Positions 47,660 through 60,261 of a DNA stretch of 64,000 bases are shown piece by piece. A model generated the notes under the pieces. That model had not been told where the DNA came from. It ran no database searches and saw only the letters and a list, made by a program, of their open reading frames with translations. This stretch comes from Larix kaempferi (taxonomy: Eukaryota; Streptophyta; Pinopsida; Pinales; Pinaceae). The stretch is from assembly GCA_027924585.1 (NCBI GenBank), contig BSBM01000123.1, positions 15,330,001 to 15,394,000 of the forward strand. Reading direction: 5' to 3'. The translations under genes were made by a program, and so were the position numbers. The first letter of the stretch is position 1. The number at the start of each line of letters is the position of its first letter.

Positions 47660-49690
47660 TCAAAAACAAAGACAATGTATATGTATTTTCTCTTTCTCTT
47701 CTTCGCTTCCCCTTTCATGATAAGGGTTTTACAGGTACATTTGCAGGTTTTTTTGTGAGCCCTCCTACTATGAATATAACAGCGCAGGGAAAAATTGGTC
47801 TATGATTGCAACTTTTCACACTGAACGAAGCAAATAGGTGTCCAGAATATAGCTTTCGATTGAAAAATAAATAAATAATAGTTTTCTCGAAAATTAATTG
47901 GTTGCAAAAAAAGGGTTTCCAATGTAAATGTGATCTTGTACCATTAAAATCCTAATGAATTTGTCCAACAAACCAAAATTTGAATGCAATCCTCTTCTTA
48001 CCTTGGGAATTGACACTGTCGTGGAAGGGTTATGCACTCCATCCATGGATGCATAAGGTCACAGGTTCAAATCGTCGGGCTCAAACAATGTCTATGTTTT
48101 GCTTAACCCACCTATAGAGAAGAAGAGACGACTGCCTGCTTCACTTAGACTTACATCATTGGATTGGATAGAAGGGACGGACAGAGAGCTGGTATGAGCT
48201 GTGTGAGTAACTAGAGAGAGCTGAGTGAGTCGCATAAAAATAAAAGCTTGTGCTAGTATTTCCAATTTCACACTCGAGTAATCAATAAATGATTAAGTGA
48301 ATACATATATTTTTATTTTATGTTAGTTTATCATTAATCATAACTTATGAACTACTCATTGAGAAGCATATGAATAGTGACATTTTACTCATTGATAACA
48401 TTACCTATTTAATCGTAGTAGCAAAAATGAAATCCCACTTTATTACAATGGGTTACAACATTGGAAACTAACTAACCTACCTATTATACCTTGGCAGTTG
48501 ACTCAAGACAATAACTTTCCTTTCAAGGATCCATGGGTTAAATAACTAGAATTAGTTAGAATTATAGGTATCAATTGAATTTTTTATCACTATAGTTTCT
48601 TAGTAGTGTAACAAACACAAAACAACAAAAATATTAATTTTTGCATTAATTTATTACAAAGGAATGATAGAAATGGAAAAAAAAACTATAAAAACTATGT
48701 TCATTATTATCATCTATAGATCATTCGATATAGCAACCACTCTTTAGTGAAAAGCATGGTCCATTCTCCTTTATATGCTTCTCACTATGTTATAATTGTT
48801 TGTGTGCATATGTCAACGATATTTTTTTTTGCTATGTCAAGATAACGCTATTGTGTTGGCCCTACTAGGCTATGGAAAGAAGCACTCCAAAATGCATATT
48901 AGTCTATTCGTGTTTGCCATGTAGTTTTTACTATGCTCTGCAAAAGCGTGATTGGAAAAAAATATACTTTCATCCAACCTACCTCAAGACTATGAGCAAC
49001 TCTTAAACCAAGTACAAAGACATACAAAATGCAATGGAAATTCACTAGATTTGCTTTCAAAACGTAATATTATATTATCTACAAACATACAACTTTCTCT
49101 CATTTTACACATATCAATGTTTTTTTGGTGTTTCATTTACCCTACTTCAGGGGTATGCAGCTAGGTGTTATTTTGGTCTCCTTGAGTGTCACGTAGGAAT
49201 TGTTCATTGTCTCAAAATACAAGTTAAAAAGCACATGGTGTGCTCTCAAGGGATAACATAAACTCCATATAAGTGTTAACCATGTGTCCATAGGTTAGTT
49301 ACGATGGGTTTATGTGGTAGAAACAATTCTTATAAGATGCATAAAAATTAGCAAAATTAATTTTGGATTGATGACATTGTAAATATCAAATATTAAAATT
49401 TTACAATCCAAATTTTTAATATGGTATTATGTAATATTATAATATATGTTTTGTAATAGTATAAAAAGTATATATTGTAAATTTTTATATATTATAAGTT
49501 TTCAATACATATTCTAATGATCAAACAAAACGTCCATGGGGATATTGGTCGATGTAGCATGGTCATGATTGAGTTCATGTGAATTGAGTCTATAATTTTA
49601 ATTGCACATGATGACAACAATACTACACTTATAGAAGAGGCTTGAGGATAGCAAACACATCCACCAACATCTGGAGTTGTAGGGGCCTTT
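47660..49690. other. no gene seen
   Basis: AT-rich spacer. Confidence 0.45.
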
Positions 49691-49806
49691 AATGATAATG
49701 ATAATGATGATGATGATGATGATGATGATGACGATGATATGATGATGATGATGATGATGATGTCGATGATGATGATGAGGAGGATGATGATGTCAATGAT
49801 GAGGTC

Positions 49807-49864
<58 letters not shown>

Positions 49865-49903
49865 GTGGTGATGGTGATGATGATGCTAATGATGATGATG
49901 CTG

Positions 49904-49953
<50 letters not shown>

Positions 49954-50037
49954 GATGGTGATGAGGATGAGGATGACGATGATGATATCGATGATCATCA
50001 TCATCATCATCATTGTGTCCATCATCATCACCATCAT
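49691..50037. repeat. (GAT)n trinucleotide repeat tract 1
   Basis: About 300 bp of GAT units with rare interruptions, changing to the complementary ATC/TCA phase near 49995-50037, which makes a local inverted junction. Open frames on both strands here (poly-Met or poly-Ile) are artefacts. Confidence 0.97.
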
Positions 50038-50285
50038 AGCTATGCATTGCCCTACTTAGATTCTCTTTGTTTCGAGAATAATGTAATATTCTTTATTGAA
50101 CAGGGCTAACCACGTGAAGGTGGAAGCTCTTATGGCCCCTCCCCCCCTCACATCACTCTCAATTCCCCATAACTCGACAAAATCTATCTAAAAAAATATG
50201 TGTTATAGTAGTTAATTTATACGTACCAATAAAATACATTAAATCTAACGCAATATTAAATCAAAATATATAGAGTATTATGCTA

Positions 50286-50980
50286 GTGATGATGATGATG
50301 ATGACAATATTGATGACAAGGATTATGATGATGATGATGATGATGATGACAAAGACGATGAGGATGAGGATGAGGATGATGAATATGATGATTATGATGA
50401 TTAAGATGATGATCATGACTGTGCTGGTGGTGGTGAAGATGATGATGATGATAGATATTGTGATGATGGCGATGACGATGATGATGATGACGATGATGAC
50501 GAGGTTTATGATGATGATGTTGATGATGAGGATGATGAAGATGGTGATGATGAGGATGAGGATGATGACGATGATGATGGTGGTGTTGGTGGTGGTGGAG
50601 ATGATGATCATGATTAAGATGATGATGACGATGGAGATTGTGATGATGGTGATGATGATGATGACGAAGATGATGATGATGAGGATGATGAATATGATGA
50701 TCATGATGATGAATATGATGATGAAGATGATGATCATGATGGTGGTGGTGGTGGTGAAGATGATGATGATGACAAATATTATGATGATGGTGATGACGAT
50801 GATGACGAGGTTTATGATGATGATGATGATGAAGATGATGAGGATGAGGATGAGGCTGATGAATATGATGATGGTGGTGGTGTTGGTGGTGGTGAAGATG
50901 ATGATCATGATGAAGATGATGATGACGATGGAGATTGTGATGATGGTGATGACGATATTGATGATGATAACAATGGTTTA
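50286..50980. repeat. (GAT)n trinucleotide repeat tract 2
   Basis: About 700 bp of GAT units with interspersed GGTGGTGGTG blocks in a higher-order pattern. A block of about 170 bp (GGTGGTGGTGAAGATGATGATG...GATTGTGATGATGG) recurs at least three times, near 50430, 50580, 50740 and 50880. Confidence 0.97.
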
Positions 50981-51036
50981 AACATAACTAAATAGTTGTA
51001 AACATAATACATTATGCAAAAATATGTTCTCACATA

Positions 51037-51072
51037 CCTCCTAGATTCCAACATTGCTACAATGTCATTCAT
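51037..51072 (-). other. possible first exon (MNDIVAMLESRR) before the GAT-repeat intron
   Basis: ATG at 51072 begins MNDIVAMLESRR and ends at a good donor (AGGAG|GTATGTGAG). It sits just downstream of the transposase stop. It could be the start of the second CACTA gene that continues at 42947, with the GAT tracts in a long first intron. Weakly supported. Confidence 0.3.
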
Positions 51073-51240
51073 ATTCTTCTTCATCTAACTTAGCATCTAT
51101 ATCGTCGTCTGGTTCAGAATCACTATCGTTGAAAGATCGCTCATAGCGGGATCATGATCAATGTCATTTTCGGTTAGATATTCATCATCAATATCATCAA
51201 TGTCAATTTCATTGTCTGATACATCATTTGGATAATCAAC

Positions 51241-52680
51241 TTATTAATCAGATTCTTCATCTGACACATCTACGTCGATAGCCAACTGCTCCTGATCTGC
51301 ATCACCTTCTTCTTCAACATTGTCTTCTTCCTCTACTGCATTATACTTGATCGGTCTTCCTCTTGGATCATATCTAACAATGTATGACCAACCTGCTTTA
51401 CCTGGAACCTATGAGTAAAAGACCTACTCACATTGAATTGGAAGAACATAAGGCTCTGTACCTGGTTCAAGTGCCCTTGTATTAACCATGACAAATCCAT
51501 TGGAATGCTCAATAACAGTTCTTTCGGGATCACATTCATTCATTCGTATCCTATACCATTTGACCTCAAACAGAACTACTTTAAAGGAATTAAAGTCACA
51601 CTCAAGTATATATTCCAAATAACCATAGTACCTATTTTTAGATACTTTTGGATGCCTGTCACTTCTAGAGGAAACATTAGTGACTTGAGAAACTACAGTT
51701 ATCCCACAATCAAATGTTTTCCTCTTGTCTTCCAACTTTTTGATGCGAAATTTATGACCATTGCACCACATAGCATTGTGATGTATTAGCTACATCATAC
51801 CCGACTTGGTAAATTAATATATAAGAAGACATAAACGAGATAAATATTTTGATACAATGTGAAACAACAAAAAAATGAGCAAGGTAAATATACTTTCCTT
51901 TTTATCTTTTAAACCGCATCCTAAATCAATTTCCCTTTGCATAAGTTCGAGATATTCTTCTCGATGACGATGCATTGTTTTAATCATTTTACTAACCCCT
52001 TCCCATGATAAGGTACCATAGTATTATGTACATCGTTCAATCCATTCCTCCATCCAATCAAGATTGTTTGCAATTTATAAATGTATTGCATCCCACACGC
52101 GACCAACTATATGAAAAAAAACAATTAAGAATTGTAAATTAGTTATCATTAAAGGCAATTAAGTTTACCTTAAAATACTATTGGAATAATAAAAATTACA
52201 TAAATTGAAAAATTAATTGTATAATAAATAAAATGTACACCATTCAATTACCTTTCACTTTCCTCTTTCTACCTTTCCCCAACAGGACCTCCCCTTCAAA
52301 TTTGTTGATGGGGTCGACATGCCAAATGCGAGGCAGATTGATATTTTTTGCTAAATTTGGAAGATACTGACTAATGCACACCATGGATTGATATAGCATA
52401 TAGCCATGCACCATAGAACCCTCAGGGCGTGCTCTTTGTCTAACAAAAGCCTTCAATGACTTCAAATGCCTTTCCACCATCCACATTGACCTTGAGTTTA
52501 CAGGTCCACACAATTCAATCTCCTCAACTTGGTGTATGAGATAGTGTTCTTATGCATTGAAAAATTTTGGAGGTAAATACTTCTGCATTTCACACATTAG
52601 ACGAGGAATTTCTCTCTTCCAATACCTAATATCTTCTTTATGGATGTAATGTTCCTAAAAACACTAAAAAAAAAAGTTCC
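51241..52680 (-). pseudogene. CACTA (En/Spm) TNP2-type transposase, C-terminal part
   Basis: Two plant CACTA transposase-associated domains occur in the expected order. DUF4218 (about 52640-52255) has WKREIPRLMCEMQKYLPPKF, CGPVNSRSMWMVERHLKSLK, AFVRQRARPEGSMVHGY and WHVDPINKFEGEVL. After a linker (ERCT*YYGTLSWEGVSK) and an intron-like gap, DUF4216 (51771-51330) has VVSQVTNVSSR, YYGYLEYILECDFNSFKVVL, GFVMVNTRALEPG and QVFYSQVPGKAGWSYIVRYD. It ends in an acidic tail (EEEDNVEEEGDADQ, VDVSDEESD) and TAA at about 51241. The catalytic Transposase_21 part upstream is missing, since similarity stops near 52690. Stops at TAA/TAG positions show decay. CACTA transposases cut and paste elements with CACTA termini. 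Confidence 0.88.
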
Positions 52681-52699
52681 ATTACTATAATAAACTAGA

Positions 52700-55135
52700 T
52701 AAGAGATGATGAATGTAAATTAACTTCAGCACTGCTAAGAATATGCTACACTGATGTTTCTTTTGCAACATTTAATAGAGTCTCGGTTTCATAAGTGTCA
52801 TGGTTTTCTTGGTTGTGAATCCTATAGCTTTGCGGAAGCGTTTGTAATAAATAGAAGTGTAAATCTGTCACAAGGGTACAAATGTTTAGAGGATAATAAT
52901 GCAAATCTCTTTCTTACAATTTTAAGAGTTTGTGTGCATGTTTATTAAAGTCTAACCGATAATTCAGGTGTGATGGACCTTTATTGGTGGCGGTTGAGGC
53001 CCATGGTGTGATGCTTGATCTTTTCAAAGGGAAAGGTACCCCGGCAGGGCTGCCGAGAGGTAGGGGGTAAGAAAATGGAAACTCCTTACTTACTTAGCAA
53101 GTTCGCTAATGCATCCACTTTGTACCTAGTTTGTAGGTGTACTTACGGAGGTGTCTACCTATGGTGTTCATTTCACAAGTCCAACACTTATTTAAAACTA
53201 ATGTATATAACGTTTGGAGGTTGTCACCTTAACATGCTTTGTTGGAAATTATAGTCCTTATTGAACTTTTAAAACATGTTGACCTTGTAATTACTTGTTG
53301 GCATTATACACTACTTGGGGTCTTTGTATCACACCTTGCGTTTTCAATTACTTCATTGATCGTGAATGCCTCTGCTACTATAGATATCACGACTAGTATC
53401 GAAATATTTGGGGTTGGTAGTGGCATTTAATGCAAATCTACGATGGAACATGGCCAACATTGACAGCTATTATGAGGGTTTCTACTTGGTTTCCACACCA
53501 TCGAGGGTTTCCATTTCATGGTTCATTTGCCTCTATCTGTGTGTTGGATGCGTTTGAGGGTTTCGTGTTCTGACCTGAGCTTGGCTCATGGTTAGCACAC
53601 CATAAGGGGTTTCGTATGCAGATATGGCAACAGATAAACACGAAGGTAATATCATCCTTTTTTTCTTGCTAATTTAAATTGATAAAAAAAAGATAATAAG
53701 CTCAGGTTTTTGACTGGTATGATTTACTTGTTTGAAAGGTAATTCGTTTGGCGCTCTTCATCTGTGTGGCTACTGGTTGATGGCCAATACTAGACTTGTA
53801 GGCGTCGCAAATGCTAAGTTCATATTCCACCATTACTTATCTCCTCCTCTCGCCTCTATGGAGTGTTACTGTTTGTGTTTGCTAAGAGGAACCTCGTGAG
53901 CCTGATTGGGTTCATTGTGACAAGCTTTGAGTTCCTAGAAGTCGTCGTTGGCTGGACTATTGTAAGAGATGTATCTATTGACTTTTAAAGGCCCTAGAGG
54001 TTATTAGTGGGAGGTTTTGGCCATTCGGCTCAATGTTAGAATTTTGTTGAAGCTTGTTGATAATAATGATTCCCAATATGAATTGGGGTTTGCATTCGAG
54101 ACTTATGTCTGTGTATTTAGTTTGAATGGGCCCTGGAATGGCCTTCTGTATAATTTTGTAAATGTTTGGCACCATATTTAGTCTCTGCATTTTCTTATAA
54201 ACTTTGAACCTATTAAGGAGAGATATACAGCTAACTAGTCTTTGCATTTGCTTTATGTGAATTATTGGTTTGAGAGTCTAAATTCTTCATGTGGCTATCG
54301 TGGCTCCGTTTGTTGAAGTTTTGAAATGGAGAATAGGGAACCTGCATTTTCTTTTATATGAGGCTTAAACGATCGTATTGAAGAACCCTGGCTATTGTGT
54401 CCTTTTTTTTTAAATGGTGCTTCTGTTAGTCTAAAATCTGTGATGGAAAATCGATTATCTGTTAAATGGGTTCCATACTTAAATGTGGGGTTTTCCTTTG
54501 CTCTGTCTCGCGTTATTTTTTTCCTTCCTATGTATCAGATAATTTATGAATGAATGGGATGTTGTAGGACAATCCTGTAGCTAATCGGTTTGTGCTTTTA
54601 AATGGCTAATCTATAATTCATTGGTGCCGATGGTACTCTTATCTTCTGTCTAGTTTAAAGAAAATGTTTCTGGGCAGTAAGAGCTTCTCCAGGGGTTTGA
54701 TATCCCAACCTGTGGTTAATTATTTTGCAATGAATGAACTCCTATTGTTTAGGCTATGAGATTCGATCTTTGTATTGGAAGTCGTGACCATCAGGGTTTT
54801 CGAATTTAAGATGTACTTTAAAAGATCTGCGTTTATAATTTGTATGATGCCGTAGCCTTCGTTTTCCTATTGCGTTTTGGTTATGAGAAGCATTTGACTA
54901 GTAGTGGGATTTCATCTATGAATTATATCTAAGTCTATGTTTTGGAAAACAAATCTCCTTGAACTACCTATTGCATTTAGATGTAAAGTTTGACTGCGGG
55001 TTGAAATCGTAGAATTTGTTGATAATTGGAGTGTGTAGTGTGGCCAAGAGTTTCGTTGCCTGGCCTAATATCTTTGTCACTTCTATTTGGTGATCCTACA
55101 GTATGGAAATAATAATAATTAAAAGAATTAACAGG
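52700..55135. other. no gene recognised
   Basis: T- and G-rich on the plus strand over 53450-55000, like a plant intron or leader. Only short open frames (for example 52754-52948) without family match. The TNP2 gene ends abruptly at its left edge, so an insertion or deletion border lies near 52690. Confidence 0.45.
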
Positions 55136-55140
55136 CATAG

Positions 55141-55869
55141 TGTAGCTAGGGTTTTACCCCTAGCTTGTGCAAATGAGCACCTACTAAGGAGAATGGACTC
55201 CTTAGTAGCAGTTCAGTAAATGTAAATAATTAAACTAAAACAAAGATATAAGCTACTTTAATCATTGTGCATGAAACATAAACAAAAGATATAAACAATG
55301 GCTTTTTTGTATTAATGTTACCTTCAATGTGAAGGTTGATGAAGCTCCTTGCAATGTCCAAGAGGGTTGCTCCAAGCTCCAATGTGCTCCTTCTCCTTCT
55401 CCAATGGTGGGAATGGGCCAAAAGTGGCACTCAAGGTGAAAGTAGCTCAAGGGTGAGCTAGGGTTTCAAGAGTGATTTTGGCAGAGTAAGGGTGCATATG
55501 ATTGTGGATATGGAATAAGGGATCTCCATCACCTATTTATAGTTTTTTGGTGGTGGAGTGCTGACCCATGGTTTTGGGAAACACATGGTTTTGGGCAGCT
55601 GTATAGGGTTTTTTCCTCCTTTTCCTCATTATTTTATATTTTTCTTCCCTTTTTAGGGGGTTTTTGCTATTTTTAGAGGAATTTTGGATATTTTTGGAGG
55701 AAAAATGGGTTTTTTTTAACCTTTTTGAGGTTATTTTAAGGGTTTTGTGGCCTTTTGGAGGCTTTTTAGTGGGATTTTTTGGGTTTTTAAGGGAAATATG
55801 GTAGGAAAATGGACAAATGAGCCATATACTGTGGTAGATGAGGTAGTGAACACTTTTTGGGTGTTAACA
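55141..55869 (-). mobile_element. solo LTR with CATAG target duplications
   Basis: Begins TGTAGCTAGGGTTTTACC and ends TTTGGGTGTTAACA. CATAG occurs at 55136-55140 and 55870-55874. On the minus strand CTATAAATAG (55532-55541) is a good TATA box, followed by GTGATGGAGATCCC, so the retroelement sense is minus. No internal region remains. The family differs from the other LTRs in this window. Confidence 0.88.
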
Positions 55870-55874
55870 CATAG

Positions 55875-57129
55875 ATAAAACCTTGCACTACAAATTTAAT
55901 AAAGAAATACGATTCAAATAGAAAACATATACATATATAAAATAAAACATAATATCCCTAACCTAGATGATAACATGGGGAAATATTGGGAGAAATGCAC
56001 AGTATTAGGAACCATCCAAAAGAAAAACCCATAGTAGAGTTCCTAAAATTTTATGATGGGGTGTTTTCTAGCAAAGGCTAGCTGGGCTAGGCCTGCTAGA
56101 CCCTCCACTGGTTTCTGGGTGAAACCTCTAAGTGTTGATAATGTTTATAATGAGAACACTGCTGAAAAGTAAATTCTAATTTAAATGCCTACATTTACTA
56201 TAACTGGGAAATGGAAACAATTAATACCACATACCTGGTTGCTTGGGTACTCAATCCTTTCTTGTAAAAACCTGCACACTCAAACAGTAGTTAATGCAGA
56301 GCCTGTTGTGATTAGCTAACCTGTTAGGGTGATTTTCCTTAGCTGGATAACTTTGGGGCTACCATGTTTCTCCGAACCATGATCCTACAACCGTTCCTGG
56401 TTCTGTATGGATCCCCCTAAGATGGATTCCAACATGCAAAAGAGATAGAGGACCTAAGGTTACTGCTGGTTCAGTTTCTTGGAGCAAAAGTCTTTCCTTT
56501 AGTTACCATCAGAGAATGATAATGAAAAGATAGATGCCCCCAAACCTGGGATCTGCCCTCTTTATGTAGGGGAGTCTTTTAATTAGAACTGTTGAAATAA
56601 TTAGTTTCTTTAAATTAAATAATTATTATTTAAAAGATATTATTTAATAAATATCTAGTCCTTTTGAACTAGGACTTTTCCAATTGTTTAACTATAAGTG
56701 ATTTTGATTTAAGCTCTCAATAATAATTATAATAACAATAATTATAATAATAATAATATTTCACTTAACTATTAACACATCATTAATAATATTTAAATAA
56801 TGTATAATCCCTCTATAATAAATATATTTCACAATTAAATAATGACAACATTATTATTAAATCTCTTGATAATAACATTAGCCTTGAGGCCTTTATACAT
56901 GTTAGTCATAGAAGACTACGGTAATTATCTTTAAATTATGTATCTTCACATGATATAACGACAAGCTCCAATTCTTTGGATAGTCTCGGTAATCTTGGAT
57001 AGGCACCTCTAGTCTCTCTCTTTGCATGTCGGATTCCCTCGTTTAACATGGTAGTCCCAACAGTATTTGATGATAGATAGAAGAAGATTCATTTAACCAA
57101 TTTGAATAGATGTGATGAGAAGACATAAG
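55875..57129. other. no gene seen; possible further LTR end near 57061
   Basis: AT-rich DNA with a run of ATAATAATTAT-type repeats at 56720-56880. Minus-strand TGTTGGGACTACC starting at 57061 looks like an LTR start, but no matching end or target duplication was found. Confidence 0.4.
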
Positions 57130-58103
57130 TGTTGTTCGGGAAATCTACCCTATAGTGAGGAGATGGACACTACCAATGTAAGGGGTGATAGGTAAATGCA
57201 TTAATCATATTACATAGACTTTTACGAAAATAAAGAGATCAAGATCATAGAGGGCATACCTTGTTAACAAAGTTCGATCCTAGCTTTCACTTGGTCTTTC
57301 GATCGATCCTCCACTTGATCTTCCATTCGACGAACCTGCAATACAAAGATACCTTCCTTAGCGTATCTTGACTGATATAACAATGATGAAATTGAAACAC
57401 AATTTGGACATAAAATACAATCAAGCATTAATCCAAACAAACATGCAATCCATTAGACATTTGATTGGGATAGGAAGGGAATTTCAACCTTTATTGTCAA
57501 AAGAAAATAATCAGTACAAGTATACCTGACCATTCAGAGTGCTGGTGCAACCGGTTCCTAGGCTTCTGCTCTTCACACTAACTTTGGAATTCCTCCAGCC
57601 TAACAACCCTATGTGTAGAATTTCTAGGTCCCTCTCTCATGCATCTCCCTTGCATTTATAGGACAAGGTAGGCAGTTTAAAATGAGAGGTAGTTTGATTG
57701 GGAGGTTGGGGAAGTTGTAAAACCAACTTCAACTAATCCCATTCCGTAAATTTAATATATTTTAAATCACTTTTTGAGAAAAACGTTGCTTTTATGAAGC
57801 AAATTATGGTTTTTTTCTGATGAAAAACGCCCCTTTTATGAAGCAAAGTAGGGTTTTTTCAGGGAAAAAGCTACTTTTATGAAGCACGGTAGGGTTTTTG
57901 AAGGGAAAAATGCTGCTATTGGCTTATAGACTAGAGTTTTTGCTCACAAAATGGGAAAAAGGTGGATTATGTCAGCTGAATGAGGGTAAGTCTAGGTCAT
58001 TCCTCATCTAGGGTCAAAATGCTCTTCCAACCTTTTTTTCCTTTTGTGTGATCGTCAGCTAAAGGAGATCACAGACGGAGAAGTGCAGTTTTGACCTATA
58101 ACA
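57130..58103 (-). repeat. 3' LTR of the Tat-like element
   Basis: Starts TGTTGTTCGGGAAATCTACC and ends TTTTGACCTATAACA. It is homologous to the solo LTR at 9655-10703. A TATAAATGCA box lies at 57651-57660 on the minus strand. The inner part (57780-57900) has three imperfect copies of a CTTTTATGAAGCA...TAGGGTTTTT unit, a region that differs completely from the solo LTR. Confidence 0.9.
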
Positions 58104-58114
58104 GATGCCCCCTA
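58104..58114 (-). other. polypurine tract of the Tat-like element
   Basis: Minus-strand TTAGGGGGCATC directly precedes the LTR start TGTTATAGG, fixing the orientation. Confidence 0.8.
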
Positions 58115-58492
58115 ATGTGTGAGGTCAGAGGGAAGTGATGGACGAAATACATTATAATTTTAAGTCAACAGAGGAGCAAGAAACCACAGAAACAAGTCAT
58201 AGAAACACCTGAAATACAGATCAAGGTTAGCAAGCAATTACAATCTTGACATCATATAGATGTGTAGTGTGATACAACATGATCTCCGATACATAACTAG
58301 GAGATGTATATAAATCATCGCCACTAAAATACAAGCATGGATCCATGTCATAAGGATAGATCATAGCCATAACAACAAACTGGATCTATGTCTCATGGAG
58401 AGCCAAAGTGAGTGAGGCTCAGTCTTGCGCAACTTGGGTGATAACATAATGAGGTGATGCTATCAACAACCCAAGGTCTTCATCCAAACAAC

Positions 58493-58800
58493 CCAAGGTA
58501 CAAACTTTAACCATGTGAATAAATGAACTAAAAGTTGAACATGGGGGTATCGTTTGATTGCCGGTCATTGATGTATACCGTTAACAAACACGAGGGATTC
58601 CACCGATAATGATAATGGGGCCCAAGGTACCTAGTACAATCCAACAAGTGTGAATAAGTGGACTTGAAGTTGAACACTTGAGGAACCCATTGAATAAGAG
58701 ACATTGATGTATTCTCAGTATCCAACGACAAGGAAAATTGCCACTGGTGACTGCAATCTCCAAGGTACTAACCGAAACTCTAAACATCATTCCCAGAGCA
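58493..58800. repeat. tandem repeats of about 130 bp in the 3' untranslated region
   Basis: CCAAGGTAC marks unit starts at 58493, 58622 and 58760. Each unit includes AAGTTGAACA and CATTGATGTAT blocks. The copies are diverged. Confidence 0.75.
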
Positions 58801-59475
58801 AAATGAGTTGATGTCGATGGGAAGAAGTCCGCTGGAAGGGAGGCCTTAAGGAATCCTCCATCATCCAACACAAGGGACACTCAAATGGTATGAGCTGATG
58901 CAGAGTAGGACATGTAACAAGACTGACACTAGGATGGCTGACACAGGAGGTCAAGGTAAACTGCAGAATGGTCGACACAGGTTGTATCCTTGAATAGTGA
59001 GCATGACACAAAGTGACTGAGGCAGTTTTCGACATGATGGGGAAAATGATAAGCCTGTAATGTAGGAGACATTAACAAACCCTCCATATGGTTAGAAGAA
59101 TAACCAACCGAGGGAGTCAACAACTCGGAGATTAGGTTCACCCTAAGGTCAAAAACTAAACCCAACTAACATGATAGACTCAAGTAGGTGTTGTGTTCAA
59201 GGACTTGACTGACTGAACTGCCTTTGAAACGGTAAGATGTGATATACCCTTCTTATCCCTTATTTTTTTTTAGATAAAAGAATACCTTTCTTTTTGTTTT
59301 AGTGATTCCAAGAAAGAATGAAAACTCAATAGATCCAACCATGTAAAGAGTTTAACGATCCCATGGGAGGAAGACTCAGTACCTTCTTCATTGTTTATCG
59401 AGTTCGAAGAAGAGATAGAAGAATACTCTATAATAACGATCTCTGGTATTTAATATTGAGCCGAGATCTATTCTT

Positions 59476-59760
59476 GCTCGCTGGTGTTTTCAATTTTAGG
59501 GAGTCTGAAAAACATAAACAATAACTCCATTCACCTACTCATGGATTTTAATATCAAGCCCAAGTAGGTTAATGCTCGCCGGTGTTTTCCTATTTATAGA
59601 GTCTGAAAAACTTAAACAATCCTCTATTCACCCTCTCGTAGATTTCACATCAAGCCTAAGTAGGTGAGTGCTCGCTTGGTGTTTTCATATTTAGAGAGCT
59701 TGAAAACCCTAAAGAATGGCTCCAAAAGGTTCTTTTTTGTAAAATTAGTCTCCTCCCCCG
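59476..59760. repeat. tandem repeats of about 97 bp in the 3' untranslated region
   Basis: GCTCGCTGGTGTTTTC-type starts at 59476, 59574 and 59670, each followed by AGTCTGAAAAAC and ATCAAGCCCAAGTAGG blocks. Three copies. Confidence 0.85.
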
Positions 59761-60261
59761 AAAAAGTATAAAACAATGGAAGAAGAACTCTTCTAGCACA
59801 TACAAGAGTATACCTAGAGTATACCTTTTCCGTAAGTTATCCACCGAGGCCCGGAAAAGGGGTAATTCTATACCTAAGTGGATGTGCCTTTAGTTCATTT
59901 AATGTGCTTGAAAAATACAAGTTTTCTCGGCAATCTTGTTTAGGTTTAAATAGTCCAAACAAGAGCTTAATATGACTTAAAAGATAGCTTCTAGAATCAT
60001 GACTCATGACCTTCCAAGGACTAGGATCTCAACAAATAAGTTAGTATTAATGACAAAATATTTTTAATGACATGAATTTCAACCATAAGGTATTTAATGA
60101 AGTACGCCACTAAAGAAATTAAGTCATAATAGATTGATGCTATGAACGTGTAGTGAACACTTGAGAAACATAGGTTATATTTAATTCATTAACATTTGGG
60201 GGTATTAATGATTAAATATAAACACTTTTGTAGAATTTGAAACTATAGACTTTTCAAAAAA

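Noticed and set aside
49492-50981. Long open frames of poly-Met or poly-Ile/Thr on both strands
   Set aside because: Direct products of (GAT)n repeats; no gene signal.
57050-57075. Second LTR boundary (minus-strand TGTTGGGACTACC)
   Set aside because: No partner end or target duplication located, so not listed as an element.
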